From Paenibacillus glycanilyticus NBRC 16618 (lineage in GTDB: Bacteria; Bacillota; Bacilli; Paenibacillales; Paenibacillaceae), in contig NZ_BILY01000035.1 in assembly GCF_004000805.1 (NCBI RefSeq), forward strand, positions 1-64,000: a stretch of DNA of 64,000 bases, in the 5' to 3' direction. This document shows positions 42,799 to 51,596 of this stretch, piece after piece. Below the pieces are notes generated by a model, which made no database searches, was not told the DNA's origin, and saw only the letters and a list, made by a program, of their open reading frames with translations. The position numbers were made by a program, and so were the translations under genes. How positions within the stretch are numbered: position 1 is the stretch's first letter; every line of letters begins with the position of its first letter.

Positions 42799-43680
42799 TC
42801 AGCCTTTAACCGAGCCTACCATAACGCCTTTGACGAAAAAGCGCTGCACAAACGGATAAACGCATAGAATCGGAACCGTAGCCACCATAATGGTCGCGTA
42901 TTTAATCGTTTCGCCAATCTGGAACCGGTCTCCTGCCGATGCGCCCGATGCCATGCTGTCCGTCGAGTTCGCGATGAGAATCTCGCGCAGCACCAGCTGC
43001 AGCGGGAACAGCTCCCGGCTGCGGATAAAGATCGAGGCGTAGAACCAGCCGTTCCATTTGTCTACCGCATAATACAGGATCATAACCGCGATAACCGGCA
43101 TCGAGAGAGGAATGATAATCCGGAACAAAATCGTAAAGTGGTTGGCTCCGTCGATTTTGGCCGATTCCTCCAGCGCTTCCGGAATACCTTTAAACGCGGT
43201 ACGCATAATGATCAGGTTAAACGTGCTGATCGCAAACGGAATAATCGTTGCCCATAACGTATTCAAGAGGCCTACGCCTTTTACAACGAGGTATAGCGGA
43301 ATGAGGCCGCCGCTGAAAAACATCGTTAGCAAAATCATGCCCATGAACAGATTGTTCCACATGACATCCCGGCGGGATAAGACATACGCGCCCAGCGCGG
43401 TCATAATCAGGTTGAGAACCGTACCGCATACGAGAATAAACAGCGTATTTTTGTAACCGGTCGTAATGCCCGGATTTTTGAACACGCTCGTATACGCATC
43501 CAAGCTTAATCCTAATGGATGCCATAAGATGCCTTTATTGGCTACAAGCTGCCCCGCGTCGCTGAAGGAAGCGAACAAAACGTACAGCAGCGGATACAAC
43601 GTTGACACGATGAGGAGGATCAGGACGGCGTATACAACGACATCGAACACTCTCTCGGATAAAGTCGCCTTCATTTGCAT
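42799..43680 (-). CDS. Carbohydrate ABC permease (LplC/YtcP type)
   Basis: 293 residues, six membrane segments. The EAA motif that contacts the ATPase reads PEALEESAKIDGANHFTILFRIIIPLSMP (about 190-218). The C-terminus VKGVMVGSVKG is typical of CUT1 MalG-like permeases. It forms the channel with the LplB-type permease encoded 11 nt upstream. No ATPase gene is in the operon, so a shared MsmX-type ATPase elsewhere is expected. GAGGTGAG precedes the ATG. Confidence 0.92.
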   Translation of the reverse strand: MQMKATLSERVFDVVVYAVLILLIVSTLYPLLYVLFASFSDAGQLVANKGILWHPLGLSLDAYTSVFKNPGITTGYKNTLFILVCGTVLNLIMTALGAYVLSRRDVMWNNLFMGMILLTMFFSGGLIPLYLVVKGVGLLNTLWATIIPFAISTFNLIIMRTAFKGIPEALEESAKIDGANHFTILFRIIIPLSMPVIAVMILYYAVDKWNGWFYASIFIRSRELFPLQLVLREILIANSTDSMASGASAGDRFQIGETIKYATIMVATVPILCVYPFVQRFFVKGVMVGSVKG

Positions 43681-43691
43681 GGATTCTCACC

Positions 43692-44600
43692 TCACCATAG
43701 ACTGCTTTTATTCACCTTGCGGCTGATGTAATTGGCGGTAACGAGCAAGGCAAGGTTAACAACGGAGTTGAACAATCCGACTGCCGAGCTGTAGCTCCAT
43801 CCAAATTCCAATAAACCTTTCCGGTAGACAAAGGACGAGATCACGTCCGCCGTATTGTAGGTAACCGGATTGTACAACAGAATGATTTTCTCGAAGCCAA
43901 CATTCAGCATATTGCCCATCCGCAGGATGAACATGATCGTAATCGTCGGCAGGATGCCCGGAAGCGTAATGAAGAAGATCTGCTTTATCCGGCTTGCGCC
44001 GTCTATTCTGGCCGCTTCGTACTGCTCCTGGTCGATGCTCATCAGCGCCGCGATATAGATAATCGACTCCCAGCCGATCCGCTGCCAGATCTCCGACAAA
44101 ATGTAAATCGGACGGAACAGCTCCGGCTTCTGCAGCATCGCTTGGCCGTCGTAGCCAAACAGCATAAACAATCTATTGATAATGCCGTCAGCGTTCGTAA
44201 AGTCCGTAATGATCCCGCAAATGACTACGAGGGAAATAAAGTAAGGCATGTACGTAATCGTTTGGGCTACCCGTTTGAATGTCTTGCTCTGAACCTCGTT
44301 AATGAGCAGCGCCAATATAATCGGTGCGGGGAACTCGAAGATTAACGAATACAAGCTGATGACAAGCGTATTCTTAAGGATCCGTGTAAAGTAATAGCTG
44401 CCGAAGAAATCATGGAAATGCTTGAGGCCAACCCAATCGCTGTGCAGGATGCCTTTCATCGGGGAGTATTCCTTGAAGGCAATTAACGCCCCGTACATGG
44501 GAATATAGTGAAAAATAAGGTAATACGCGATGACGGGAAGCATCATCAGATAGAGCAGTTTGTTTAGCTTAAAATCGCGTATAAAGCGGTTTTTCCCCAC
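43692..44600 (-). CDS. Carbohydrate ABC permease (LplB/YteP type)
   Basis: 302 residues from a GTG at 44600, eight nt after AAGGAG; an earlier GTG at 44609 lies too close to that site. Six membrane segments. The EAA loop is QYEAARIDGASRIKQIFFITLPGILP. YLIFHYIPMYGALIAFKEYSPMKGI at the N-terminus is typical of the LplB/YteP group. It pairs with the LplC-type permease downstream and receives substrate from the LplA-type lipoprotein upstream. Confidence 0.92.
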   Translation of the reverse strand: MGKNRFIRDFKLNKLLYLMMLPVIAYYLIFHYIPMYGALIAFKEYSPMKGILHSDWVGLKHFHDFFGSYYFTRILKNTLVISLYSLIFEFPAPIILALLINEVQSKTFKRVAQTITYMPYFISLVVICGIITDFTNADGIINRLFMLFGYDGQAMLQKPELFRPIYILSEIWQRIGWESIIYIAALMSIDQEQYEAARIDGASRIKQIFFITLPGILPTITIMFILRMGNMLNVGFEKIILLYNPVTYNTADVISSFVYRKGLLEFGWSYSSAVGLFNSVVNLALLVTANYISRKVNKSSLW

Positions 44601-44619
44601 ATGCCTCACTCCTTATTGA

Positions 44620-44654
44620 GGGAGAAGGAGGGCTTTCAAGGCCCTCTCCTCTCT
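44620..44654 (-). other. Stem-loop between the first SBP gene and the permeases
   Basis: GAGGGC (44628-44633) pairs with GCCCTC (44641-44646), extended by GAGA/TCTC pairs outside. There is no T-run. Such hairpins behind a binding-protein gene usually protect the upstream mRNA, giving more binding protein than permease; the function here is inferred. Confidence 0.5.
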
Positions 44655-44663
44655 TGCTATCTA

Positions 44664-46304
44664 TTAACGATTGTTGTAACGGTCAAGCGCCGCTTGCTGA
44701 ATTTCGATCGCGCGATCCAGATTGAGCGATTTCATTTTGTCCACATATTTGGCGAACGCATCGGCCGGCTCCGTGCCCAGAATGATCTTCAGGGACATTT
44801 CGTCCACCAGCGTGTTGATATCGTTCATAATGGCCGCGTACTCGGAAGCTTCCTCAGGCGATGGCGTGATTGGCGGCAGCTGGTATTTCGCCGCGTCCGT
44901 TTTTTGCCATGTGGTTACCGCGTCGCGCTGCGACTGAAGAGCAAAGAATTGCTCGGCATAACGTTTGTCCTGAACGAACGGACCATTGTAGCTGCCGCGC
45001 GTATAGAGCGAGATCGCTTGCGCCGGAGCCAGCTTGTCCGGATTCTTCAGCAGAAGATCGGTGTAAGTCGGGTAGCCGTCCTTCATGTTGTAGCTGACGC
45101 CTTCCGTACCGAAGTTAAAGAACAGGCCGCCTTCTTCGCTGTAGCCGTAGTCGAGCATTTTGACAGCGAGCTCAGGATCCTTCGCTTGCGTCGTGATCGC
45201 TACCGTACCTTCGGATGCGTAAGCGGTGTTATGCTGGCCGAATTTCGGCGTGTCGCCTTTCTTCAGTACCGGGTAAGGAGCGCCGATCAGAACGGCTTTT
45301 GGATCCTTCGCTTCAACAAGCGGCTGCCACTTGCCTATACCGCCGCCGGCATTGCCGATCGAAGCGCCCGTTGCGCCGGAAGCAATGTTGCCGTCAACCG
45401 ATTTGGTGTCCGCCGTTGCAATGTTCTTGTCGATCAGGCCTTTCGAATACCAGTCGCGGAACAGCTCCAGGTATTGCTTGTAGCCCTCTTGCTCCGGACC
45501 AAACACGACCTTGCCGTCTTCCTGGTAGAAGCCGCGCGTTACTCCAAACGCGCCCATAAAGGCACCGTTGCCGCCGTCGTTGAAGAAACGCGGCTTGCTG
45601 TTGAACGTAAGCGGTGCAGCAGCGCCTTTCTTCTCTTTAAATGCGGTAAGCGCCGCGGTCCAGTCGTCGATCGTCTCAGGTACAGCCAGGCCAAGCTCAT
45701 CCAGCCAGTCCTTGCGGATAATCGGACCTTGGAACACGCGCAGGTATTCGTCTCCGCGGATAAACGGGAAGGCGTAGTAGCTGCCGCTGTCCGTTTTCAC
45801 CATTTTGTCGATGTCCGGATTATCTTGCAGATACTTCTTCAGGTTAGGCGCGTATTTATCGATCAGATCGTTCAGCTTCACGATATAGCCGTCCTGGATC
45901 GCTTTCTCCGGACCGCCCGGGAAGTCGCCGATGAAGTTGTACTCCACCATATCCGGCAGCTTGCCGGATGCGAGCATCACGTTAAACGCTTCCTTTACTT
46001 GACCGGTTGGCGGCTCCGTAAATTCGAGCGGTACGCCGGTTTTCTTCTGCCATTCCTGGAAGAACGGAATATCCTTGTGGGATTCCTTTACGCCGATCAG
46101 CTGACCGTTAATCTCGCCCCAATACGAGAGCGTCTTATCCGTCTTAATCGGATACGTTGTTGCTTCCGCCGGCTGTTCCGCCGAGCTGTTGCCGTTATTG
46201 CCCGAGTTCGAGCTGCCGCCGTTCTTATCATTATTGGAAGAACACGCTGCAAGCATTGTTCCCAGCAAAGCGATGCTGAGCGAACCTGCTACCCATTTTT
46301 TCAT
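44664..46304 (-). CDS. Extracellular solute-binding lipoprotein (LplA/YtcQ type), operon-leading copy
   Basis: 546 residues from the ATG at 46304 (GGAGG 7 nt upstream); a longer frame to 46394 only adds leader sequence. Signal peptide with lipobox LAAC (Cys21), then a Ser/Asn/Gly-rich linker and a CUT1 binding domain (IPFFQEWQKKTGVPLEF, FPFIRGDEYLRVFQGPIIRKDWLDEL, DYGYSEEGGLFFNFG). It is first in the import/GH88 operon. Its paralogue at 37429-39039 closes the operon, and the two share long identical blocks. Confidence 0.92.
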   Translation of the reverse strand: MKKWVAGSLSIALLGTMLAACSSNNDKNGGSSNSGNNGNSSAEQPAEATTYPIKTDKTLSYWGEINGQLIGVKESHKDIPFFQEWQKKTGVPLEFTEPPTGQVKEAFNVMLASGKLPDMVEYNFIGDFPGGPEKAIQDGYIVKLNDLIDKYAPNLKKYLQDNPDIDKMVKTDSGSYYAFPFIRGDEYLRVFQGPIIRKDWLDELGLAVPETIDDWTAALTAFKEKKGAAAPLTFNSKPRFFNDGGNGAFMGAFGVTRGFYQEDGKVVFGPEQEGYKQYLELFRDWYSKGLIDKNIATADTKSVDGNIASGATGASIGNAGGGIGKWQPLVEAKDPKAVLIGAPYPVLKKGDTPKFGQHNTAYASEGTVAITTQAKDPELAVKMLDYGYSEEGGLFFNFGTEGVSYNMKDGYPTYTDLLLKNPDKLAPAQAISLYTRGSYNGPFVQDKRYAEQFFALQSQRDAVTTWQKTDAAKYQLPPITPSPEEASEYAAIMNDINTLVDEMSLKIILGTEPADAFAKYVDKMKSLNLDRAIEIQQAALDRYNNR

Positions 46305-46519
46305 GACCCTACCTCCGTTTAATTGTGTAGTGAAAATGGCTACATCCACAGAGTAAAGGAGCAGGAGGAGAGTCGATATGGGCAAAAGATGCAATCAAAT
46401 GGGGATTTGAGAAGGGGGAATTGAGGATTTCGCCATTTAAATTGATGGTGGGAGTGATGATTTGTACAAAGCAATGGGAGAAATCGATAAATAGATGTCG
46501 AGGATGTGGGGGAATGGCA

Positions 46520-46627
46520 GAAATGTATCTCCTTCGGTCGCTGTTGTCTGTACTTTGCTTGAACTATTCTCAATGGTGGCAAAGTACAGACAAAGGCGAA
46601 CGTTTCACTCCTCAGGAGATACATTTC
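46520..46627 (-). ncRNA. Structured intergenic element, copy A (candidate RNA or palindromic element)
   Basis: The 472-nt gap 46305-46776 holds this element. Outer stem: GAAATGTATCTCC (46520-46532) with GGAGATACATTTC (46615-46627), perfect 13 bp. Inner stem: TTGTCTGTACTTTGC (46544-46558) with its complement (46579-46593), perfect 15 bp, 20-nt loop. Read on the minus strand, the 21-nt 5' linker (46614-46594) and the 11-nt 3' linker CAGCGACCGAA (46543-46533) nearly match those of copy B at 58454-58565. No recognised family; an RNA role is inferred. Confidence 0.6.
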
Positions 46628-46662
46628 CTCTATTCCTCCTTCTCTCGGAGAGAGAGGAAATG
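46622..46662 (-). other. Hairpin competing with the outer stem of element A
   Basis: CATTTCCTCT (46622-46631) is complementary to AGAGGAAATG (46653-46662). The first arm overlaps the outer arm of element A (46615-46627), so the two structures exclude each other, as in an attenuator. Confidence 0.45.
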
Positions 46663-46710
46663 AAAAAGGATAGAGATTCGGATGGTATCCCGAATTCTCT
46701 ATCCTTTTTT
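46663..46710 (-). terminator. Terminator of the second CUT1 operon
   Basis: AAAAAGGATAGAGA (46663-46676) with an inner TTCGG/CCGAA stem pairs with TCTCTATCCTTTTTT (46696-46710), one bulged base. It lies 66 nt past the stop of the solute-binding protein gene. Confidence 0.82.
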
Positions 46711-46776
46711 ATTGTGATTAGTACTTTTTCCTCCATAGACCTCCGGGACACGGAAGGACCGCATTTATTCCTTTTC

Positions 46777-48054
46777 TCAGCTCGCTAACAGCTCGTTTAA
46801 CTTTTGCTCCAGATCAACGAGGCCTTTCTTGGGATCCTGCCGATTGGCAATAATATTCTGAAGCTCCTCCGACAGAACGGTGTACAAAGCGGAATATTTG
46901 TCCGTATTGGGAGCCAGCTTCACATGACGCGACGATTCCAGGAACAGCTTGCGGTACGGGAGGTTCTGGTAGTGGGAGTCGTTCTGCACCGTACTGTTGG
47001 CGGGAACATGCCCCGCTTCCCCCCAGGTCAAGCTGCCGACTTCCGAGAAATAACGGATGAAAGCCATCGCCGCGAGCTGCTTCTCCTTCGTCACATAGGT
47101 CGGAATAACCAAGGTATGCGAGCTGCCCCATTGCTTATTTCCGCCGAACAAGGATGGGAGCTCCGCAATTCCGCTCTGAAAGGACGAATCCTTCAGATGA
47201 TGACCCGCTTCCCATATTCCTCCCATCCAGAATACGGCTTGGCCGTTATGAAAGGTATCCCAAGGCGTTTTATCGTTAAGGTCGCTTAGACCGCTGGCGA
47301 ACAGCTTCTGGTAAAACCGGAGCACCTCAAGCGCCTTCTCATTATTGATCGCCGCATGCTTCATATCGGGAGTAAGCAGCTCGCCCCCGGCTTCGTAATA
47401 CATATCCAGAAACGGTTCCTGGAAAAAAGGCGTATTCACCGCAAGCGGCTGTACGCCGGGCAAACGGTTCTGAAGCAAAGTAAGGAAATCCATAAACTCC
47501 TGCGGCGTTAGATGGCGGAGCTTGGAAATAACCTCGTCCTCGCCCAATCCGGCTTTAGCCAGCAAATCCTTGTTGTAATACAGCATGTGAAAATGCGTAT
47601 CGATCGGAACCGCATACGTCTCCCCGTTATACACGACGCTATTTCGGTTTGTTGACTCAATATGACTGAAATCTAATCCAGCAAGCTGCGCCAGCCCGTC
47701 GAGCGGAATAATCTGCTTCGCCTTCACAAAAGGCGATACCCGGTCCGCATGGGCAACGGCCACATCGGGGCCTTTCCCGAAAGATAATGCCGTGCTTAGC
47801 CGGACGTAATATTCATTGGATTCGAGTCGAAGCTGCCGGACGACGATTCCCTGCTGGGACTCGTTAAAATCTTTGATGATTTGGCCAACGTAGTCTCCTT
47901 CTCCGCCACCGAACGGATTCCAGAACAAGATTTCAACCGGTGCTTTGGCCGATTTACGGACCGGTGCTTCCGCTTTGTCCGAACCGTCGCATCCGACCAG
48001 CAATCCCATGCATGCCACCATAACGAACAACCATGCAGAAAGCTTTTTCCCCAC
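46777..48054 (-). CDS. Extracellular solute-binding lipoprotein (CUT1), operon-closing copy
   Basis: 425 residues from a GTG at 48054, preceded by AAGGTG; an ATG seven codons earlier (48075) has no good site. Lipobox LVGC follows LFVMVACMGL. The binding domain shares long blocks with the protein at 53430-54737: FWNPFGGGEGDYVGQII, RLESNEYYVRLSTAL, VSPFVKAKQIIPLD, HFHMLYYNKDLL and WGEAGHVPANS. It closes an operon that its paralogue opens. Position after the response regulator suggests either redundancy or a role presenting the signal to the sensor kinase. Confidence 0.9.
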   Translation of the reverse strand: MGKKLSAWLFVMVACMGLLVGCDGSDKAEAPVRKSAKAPVEILFWNPFGGGEGDYVGQIIKDFNESQQGIVVRQLRLESNEYYVRLSTALSFGKGPDVAVAHADRVSPFVKAKQIIPLDGLAQLAGLDFSHIESTNRNSVVYNGETYAVPIDTHFHMLYYNKDLLAKAGLGEDEVISKLRHLTPQEFMDFLTLLQNRLPGVQPLAVNTPFFQEPFLDMYYEAGGELLTPDMKHAAINNEKALEVLRFYQKLFASGLSDLNDKTPWDTFHNGQAVFWMGGIWEAGHHLKDSSFQSGIAELPSLFGGNKQWGSSHTLVIPTYVTKEKQLAAMAFIRYFSEVGSLTWGEAGHVPANSTVQNDSHYQNLPYRKLFLESSRHVKLAPNTDKYSALYTVLSEELQNIIANRQDPKKGLVDLEQKLNELLAS

Positions 48055-48077
48055 ACTTTCACCTTCCGCAGACATAT

Positions 48078-49685
48078 TTATTGCCCTGTTTCAGAGCTTT
48101 CTTTATTCCCTTTATTCTCCTTGACCAAGCTTCTATATTCCGAAGGGGTTGCTCCCGTAATCTTCTTGAATACTTTCGAGAAATATTTCGGGTCCTGAAT
48201 GCCAACCATCTGCCCGACGTCGGCAGCTCTCATCTCACCGGCCAGCAGCGCCTTTGCTTTCTCAATCCGTACTCTCGTTACGTATTCCAGAAAGCTTTCC
48301 CCGACTTCCTTCTTAAACAGATTCGCAAAATAATTTTTGCTCAGATGAACGAAATGACTAATGGACTGCAGGGATATTTCCTGCTGGTAATGCTGCTGAA
48401 TGTACTGCGTTGCTTTTATTATACTGTTCCGGTCACTGTTATAAATGCGGATCATATGCTCAAGAAGCTCCGCGAAGGCTTGGAGGAACCAGTCGCGGCT
48501 TTGCTCAATCGTCTCCAGCTTCGATAATTGGTCGAAATACTGTTTTTTCAATTGGACCACCTGCTGCTGATCATGGGAGACATCCGGCCATATCGCAGTT
48601 AGAATCATAATCAATTCAAGGGAGATGAGCTGCACCAGATCCGGATCCTGCCGCCTGCCCAGCTGATCGAATAAGCCGTACACATAATCGTGAAGCTCCT
48701 TGGACTGCAGCCCATACAGCAAAGTATGAATATGGGATTGGCTTACCTTGATTGGCGCGCCGTCTGCTTCCTTGGCCCCGGCAAGCTCCGAATACGAGAT
48801 TGCTTTCCCGATCCCGGCGAACATGCTTTGCTTGGCAGCTGCCAAAGCCTCGCCGTATGCCTTGCTTAGCTCCGTCCATTCGCCTACTCTTCCGCTTAAC
48901 CCAATCGTACATGCAAGTCCGTAAGCCTGCGATAGATGGGAGATGATCCGTTCCGCCAGCTGCTTAATCCCTTCCGAATTGACCGCCTCATGCTGCGGAA
49001 CCGGAAGCAGGACGTTAATTTCCCCTTGTTTATCCGCAAACACAACAAAGCTTCGATCGCTTCCGATCTGTTCGAACGTTTCATGAATGACCTGCTGCTT
49101 CTCGAACAGCCCGCAGTCTCTCGTGTGAATAAGCGTGTACAGGAGATAGGCAGGCAGATGCAAGCCATTAAGCTCCGCTTCCTCCGGAATCGAACCGGCT
49201 TCCCCTTCTTCCGTGCGGCTTCCTTCAATCAATCCCAGCAGCAGCTTTTCCTTCCGTGCCGGTTCAACAATAGACGCTTTTGCATTGATTTCGGGATCTG
49301 ACTCGGCCGTATCCAATGAAGCTTTAACGTTCATTAATGCTTTTTCGAAATCCCTTGGCATCATATCCGACTTGATCATATACTCCGAAACTCCGTAACG
49401 AATGGCTTTTTGGGCATATTGGAACTCTTCCAGATTGCTTAAAATAATCACTTTCATCGTAAATCCGCTGCTCCGGACTTCCTCAATAAGCTGAATCCCG
49501 TCCATAACCGGCATCTTGATATCCGTGATCAGAATATCGGGAGGATCCCGGCGAATGAGCTCCAGTGCCTCTTTTCCGTTGGCGGCTTCGCCCGTTACTT
49601 CCAATCCTACCTTCTCCCAATCGATCATAGAGCGAATACCGTAGCGCACGATAAACTCATCCTCAACAATCATCACTCGGTACAT
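48078..49685 (-). CDS. YesN-type response regulator (receiver plus AraC domain)
   Basis: 535 residues. The N-terminal receiver has IVEDEFIV, the phospho-acceptor Asp (about 55) in ILITDIKMPVMDG, and LSNLEEF. A middle region of about 270 residues is followed by a C-terminal AraC double helix-turn-helix (EISLQSISHFVHLSKNYFANLFKKE, RAADVGQMVGIQDPKYFSKVFKKITG). It pairs with the YesM-type kinase whose stop is 15 nt upstream and most likely activates the surrounding sugar-import operon. Confidence 0.93.
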   Translation of the reverse strand: MYRVMIVEDEFIVRYGIRSMIDWEKVGLEVTGEAANGKEALELIRRDPPDILITDIKMPVMDGIQLIEEVRSSGFTMKVIILSNLEEFQYAQKAIRYGVSEYMIKSDMMPRDFEKALMNVKASLDTAESDPEINAKASIVEPARKEKLLLGLIEGSRTEEGEAGSIPEEAELNGLHLPAYLLYTLIHTRDCGLFEKQQVIHETFEQIGSDRSFVVFADKQGEINVLLPVPQHEAVNSEGIKQLAERIISHLSQAYGLACTIGLSGRVGEWTELSKAYGEALAAAKQSMFAGIGKAISYSELAGAKEADGAPIKVSQSHIHTLLYGLQSKELHDYVYGLFDQLGRRQDPDLVQLISLELIMILTAIWPDVSHDQQQVVQLKKQYFDQLSKLETIEQSRDWFLQAFAELLEHMIRIYNSDRNSIIKATQYIQQHYQQEISLQSISHFVHLSKNYFANLFKKEVGESFLEYVTRVRIEKAKALLAGEMRAADVGQMVGIQDPKYFSKVFKKITGATPSEYRSLVKENKGNKESSETGQ

Positions 49686-49700
49686 CTGCCATAATCTCTC

Positions 49701-51533
49701 CTATTCCAAATACGGAAGCTTGATCGTAACCGTTGTTCCCGCTTCCGGTTCGCTTGCAATATCGATGCCGTACGTTTTGCCGCTAATGAGCTTGATCCGT
49801 TCATCCACATTCGCGAGCCCGATTCCTCCCGTCTTGCCGCCCTGCTCCTGATTCTGATTCCGGAGAAGACTCCTTGCGTAAGCCGGATCCATTCCCTTAC
49901 CGTTATCTGCAATCTGAAAGCGTATGCCTCCGTCCGGGCTTCTGGTACAGGAAATATCGATTTGCCCCTCTTGCTCCGAATCGGAAAAAGCATGCAGGAT
50001 CGCATTTTCGACAATCGGCTGAAGGATCAGCTTCGGGGTCTGCAGTTGACGGACACCGTCTTCCACATAGACCTCCGTATTGATTTTATAATTAAACCGG
50101 AACTTCTGGATTCCCAGATAACATTGCACATGCTCGATTTCCTCATCAACGGTGACCGTCTCTTTCCCTTTGTCCAAGCTGATCCGCAGTAGACGGGACA
50201 ATAGGCTGACCATCTCCGCGGCATTATTCGCCTTCTGGATCAGGGCCGTCCATTTAATAATATCGAGTGTATTATACAGGAAATGAGGATTGATCTGCGC
50301 TTGCAAAGCTTTTAGTTCCGCTGTTCTTTTCTGATTTTGCTCCTCGTACACCGTCTTCAGCAGCTCATCAATCCGGGCAACCATGTAATTGAAATTATTG
50401 CCCAATATATCAAACTCGTCGCTATGCTTCTTGACCCGGAACCGAACCGTCAAATCCCCTGACATGACCTGTCTCATGAGCCGGATCATTTTCAGAATCG
50501 GATTGCTGATCGAATTTGCGAGAAAAATGGCCGTTATAATGGAGAACACGATACAGAGCAGCGCAATAACCCATATCGTCCGCAGCAGACGGTCGGAATC
50601 CTGATACAGAATCGATTCGGAGATGACATTCACGACTATCCAGTCATTGGTGTGAAGCTTCTTGTAATTCACAATCAGCTTCTTCCCTTGTTCCTTAATA
50701 GGAAAGCGGTATTCCTCCAGGCCGGAATGAACGATCTGATTATAACCTTGTTCCCCGAGTACTTCTTTTACATTTTTCCCGATCATGTCATTCTCGCCAT
50801 AAGAAACAATCTGGCCTTGACCGTCGATAACGAAGCTTTGAATATCCCGGTTGTTGTTGGTTGAGCTTGAACCAAGCTCCTTCAGCACCTCGCCGCGGAT
50901 ATCCAGTACCGCTATAATCCCTACCGGACTGTCGTCCGAAGTTTTGTAAATCTGCTTGGAGAGCGAAAAAACATGGACGTTTTGCGTGTTCAAGCTGTCT
51001 ACATACGTGTTAAGCCGGGTCGGAAACCATCTGAAATTGCTTCCGTCCTCAAGCGTAGTCAAGAAACCGCTTACCTCTTCGGGCGTGCGGTTCTTCCATC
51101 GGTAAATTCCTTTTATATAATGATCCTTGGAAATAAACGATATGGATTGAATGTCCTGATTAATCGCAATAATCGTGGAAAGCTTTGTCGTCAGCGACAA
51201 ACTGTCGATATCGTAAGGCTTAGCCGCGCTTGTCTTATCCAGATCCCGCAGCATCCGGATAATCTCGCCGTTATTCACGACCTGCATCATCAGGTCTTTA
51301 TAAATGCCCAAGCGGGTATCGATGTTATCCGCCGTCTGCTTGAGCAGCTGCTCCGAATACTCCGTTACCTTTTCGTTAATTGTGGATTTGGAGAGCGAAT
51401 ACGAGATCGTACCCATCACGATTAACGGTGTCAGGGAAAATAGAAATAAGAGCAGCATCCATTTGTAGCGTATGCTGCTCTTCCATATATTCATCGAGGG
51501 CAAAAACCTTGCCCAGCCGGATTGTTTTCTCAT
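49701..51533 (-). CDS. YesM-type sensor histidine kinase
   Basis: 610 residues. Membrane segments at about 25-47 and 320-340 flank an extracellular dCache-type sensor. A HAMP domain (NSISNPILKMIRLMRQVMSGDL) follows, then the phospho-acceptor region QAQINPHFLYNTLDIIKW (His about 432) and an HATPase with NAILHAF, DNGKGM and GGIGLANVDERI. It senses a carbohydrate or a loaded binding protein outside and phosphorylates the YesN-type regulator. The ATG has only a weak GAGG site. Confidence 0.93.
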   Translation of the reverse strand: MRKQSGWARFLPSMNIWKSSIRYKWMLLLFLFSLTPLIVMGTISYSLSKSTINEKVTEYSEQLLKQTADNIDTRLGIYKDLMMQVVNNGEIIRMLRDLDKTSAAKPYDIDSLSLTTKLSTIIAINQDIQSISFISKDHYIKGIYRWKNRTPEEVSGFLTTLEDGSNFRWFPTRLNTYVDSLNTQNVHVFSLSKQIYKTSDDSPVGIIAVLDIRGEVLKELGSSSTNNNRDIQSFVIDGQGQIVSYGENDMIGKNVKEVLGEQGYNQIVHSGLEEYRFPIKEQGKKLIVNYKKLHTNDWIVVNVISESILYQDSDRLLRTIWVIALLCIVFSIITAIFLANSISNPILKMIRLMRQVMSGDLTVRFRVKKHSDEFDILGNNFNYMVARIDELLKTVYEEQNQKRTAELKALQAQINPHFLYNTLDIIKWTALIQKANNAAEMVSLLSRLLRISLDKGKETVTVDEEIEHVQCYLGIQKFRFNYKINTEVYVEDGVRQLQTPKLILQPIVENAILHAFSDSEQEGQIDISCTRSPDGGIRFQIADNGKGMDPAYARSLLRNQNQEQGGKTGGIGLANVDERIKLISGKTYGIDIASEPEAGTTVTIKLPYLE

Positions 51534-51596
51534 TGTACCTCGCTGCTCCTGCCGGACATGCCGTTTTTATTGGCAAACGTCTTCCCGATCATTTCA

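Noticed and set aside
44601..46322. 573-codon plus-strand open frame opposite the LplA-type gene
   Set aside because: Exact antisense of a well-supported lipoprotein gene; the frame stays open because of third-position GC bias, has no ribosome-binding site and codes a featureless Arg-rich protein.
46340..46663. Short frames across the intergenic region of element A
   Set aside because: They arise from the inverted repeats, lack Shine-Dalgarno sites and encode low-quality peptides.
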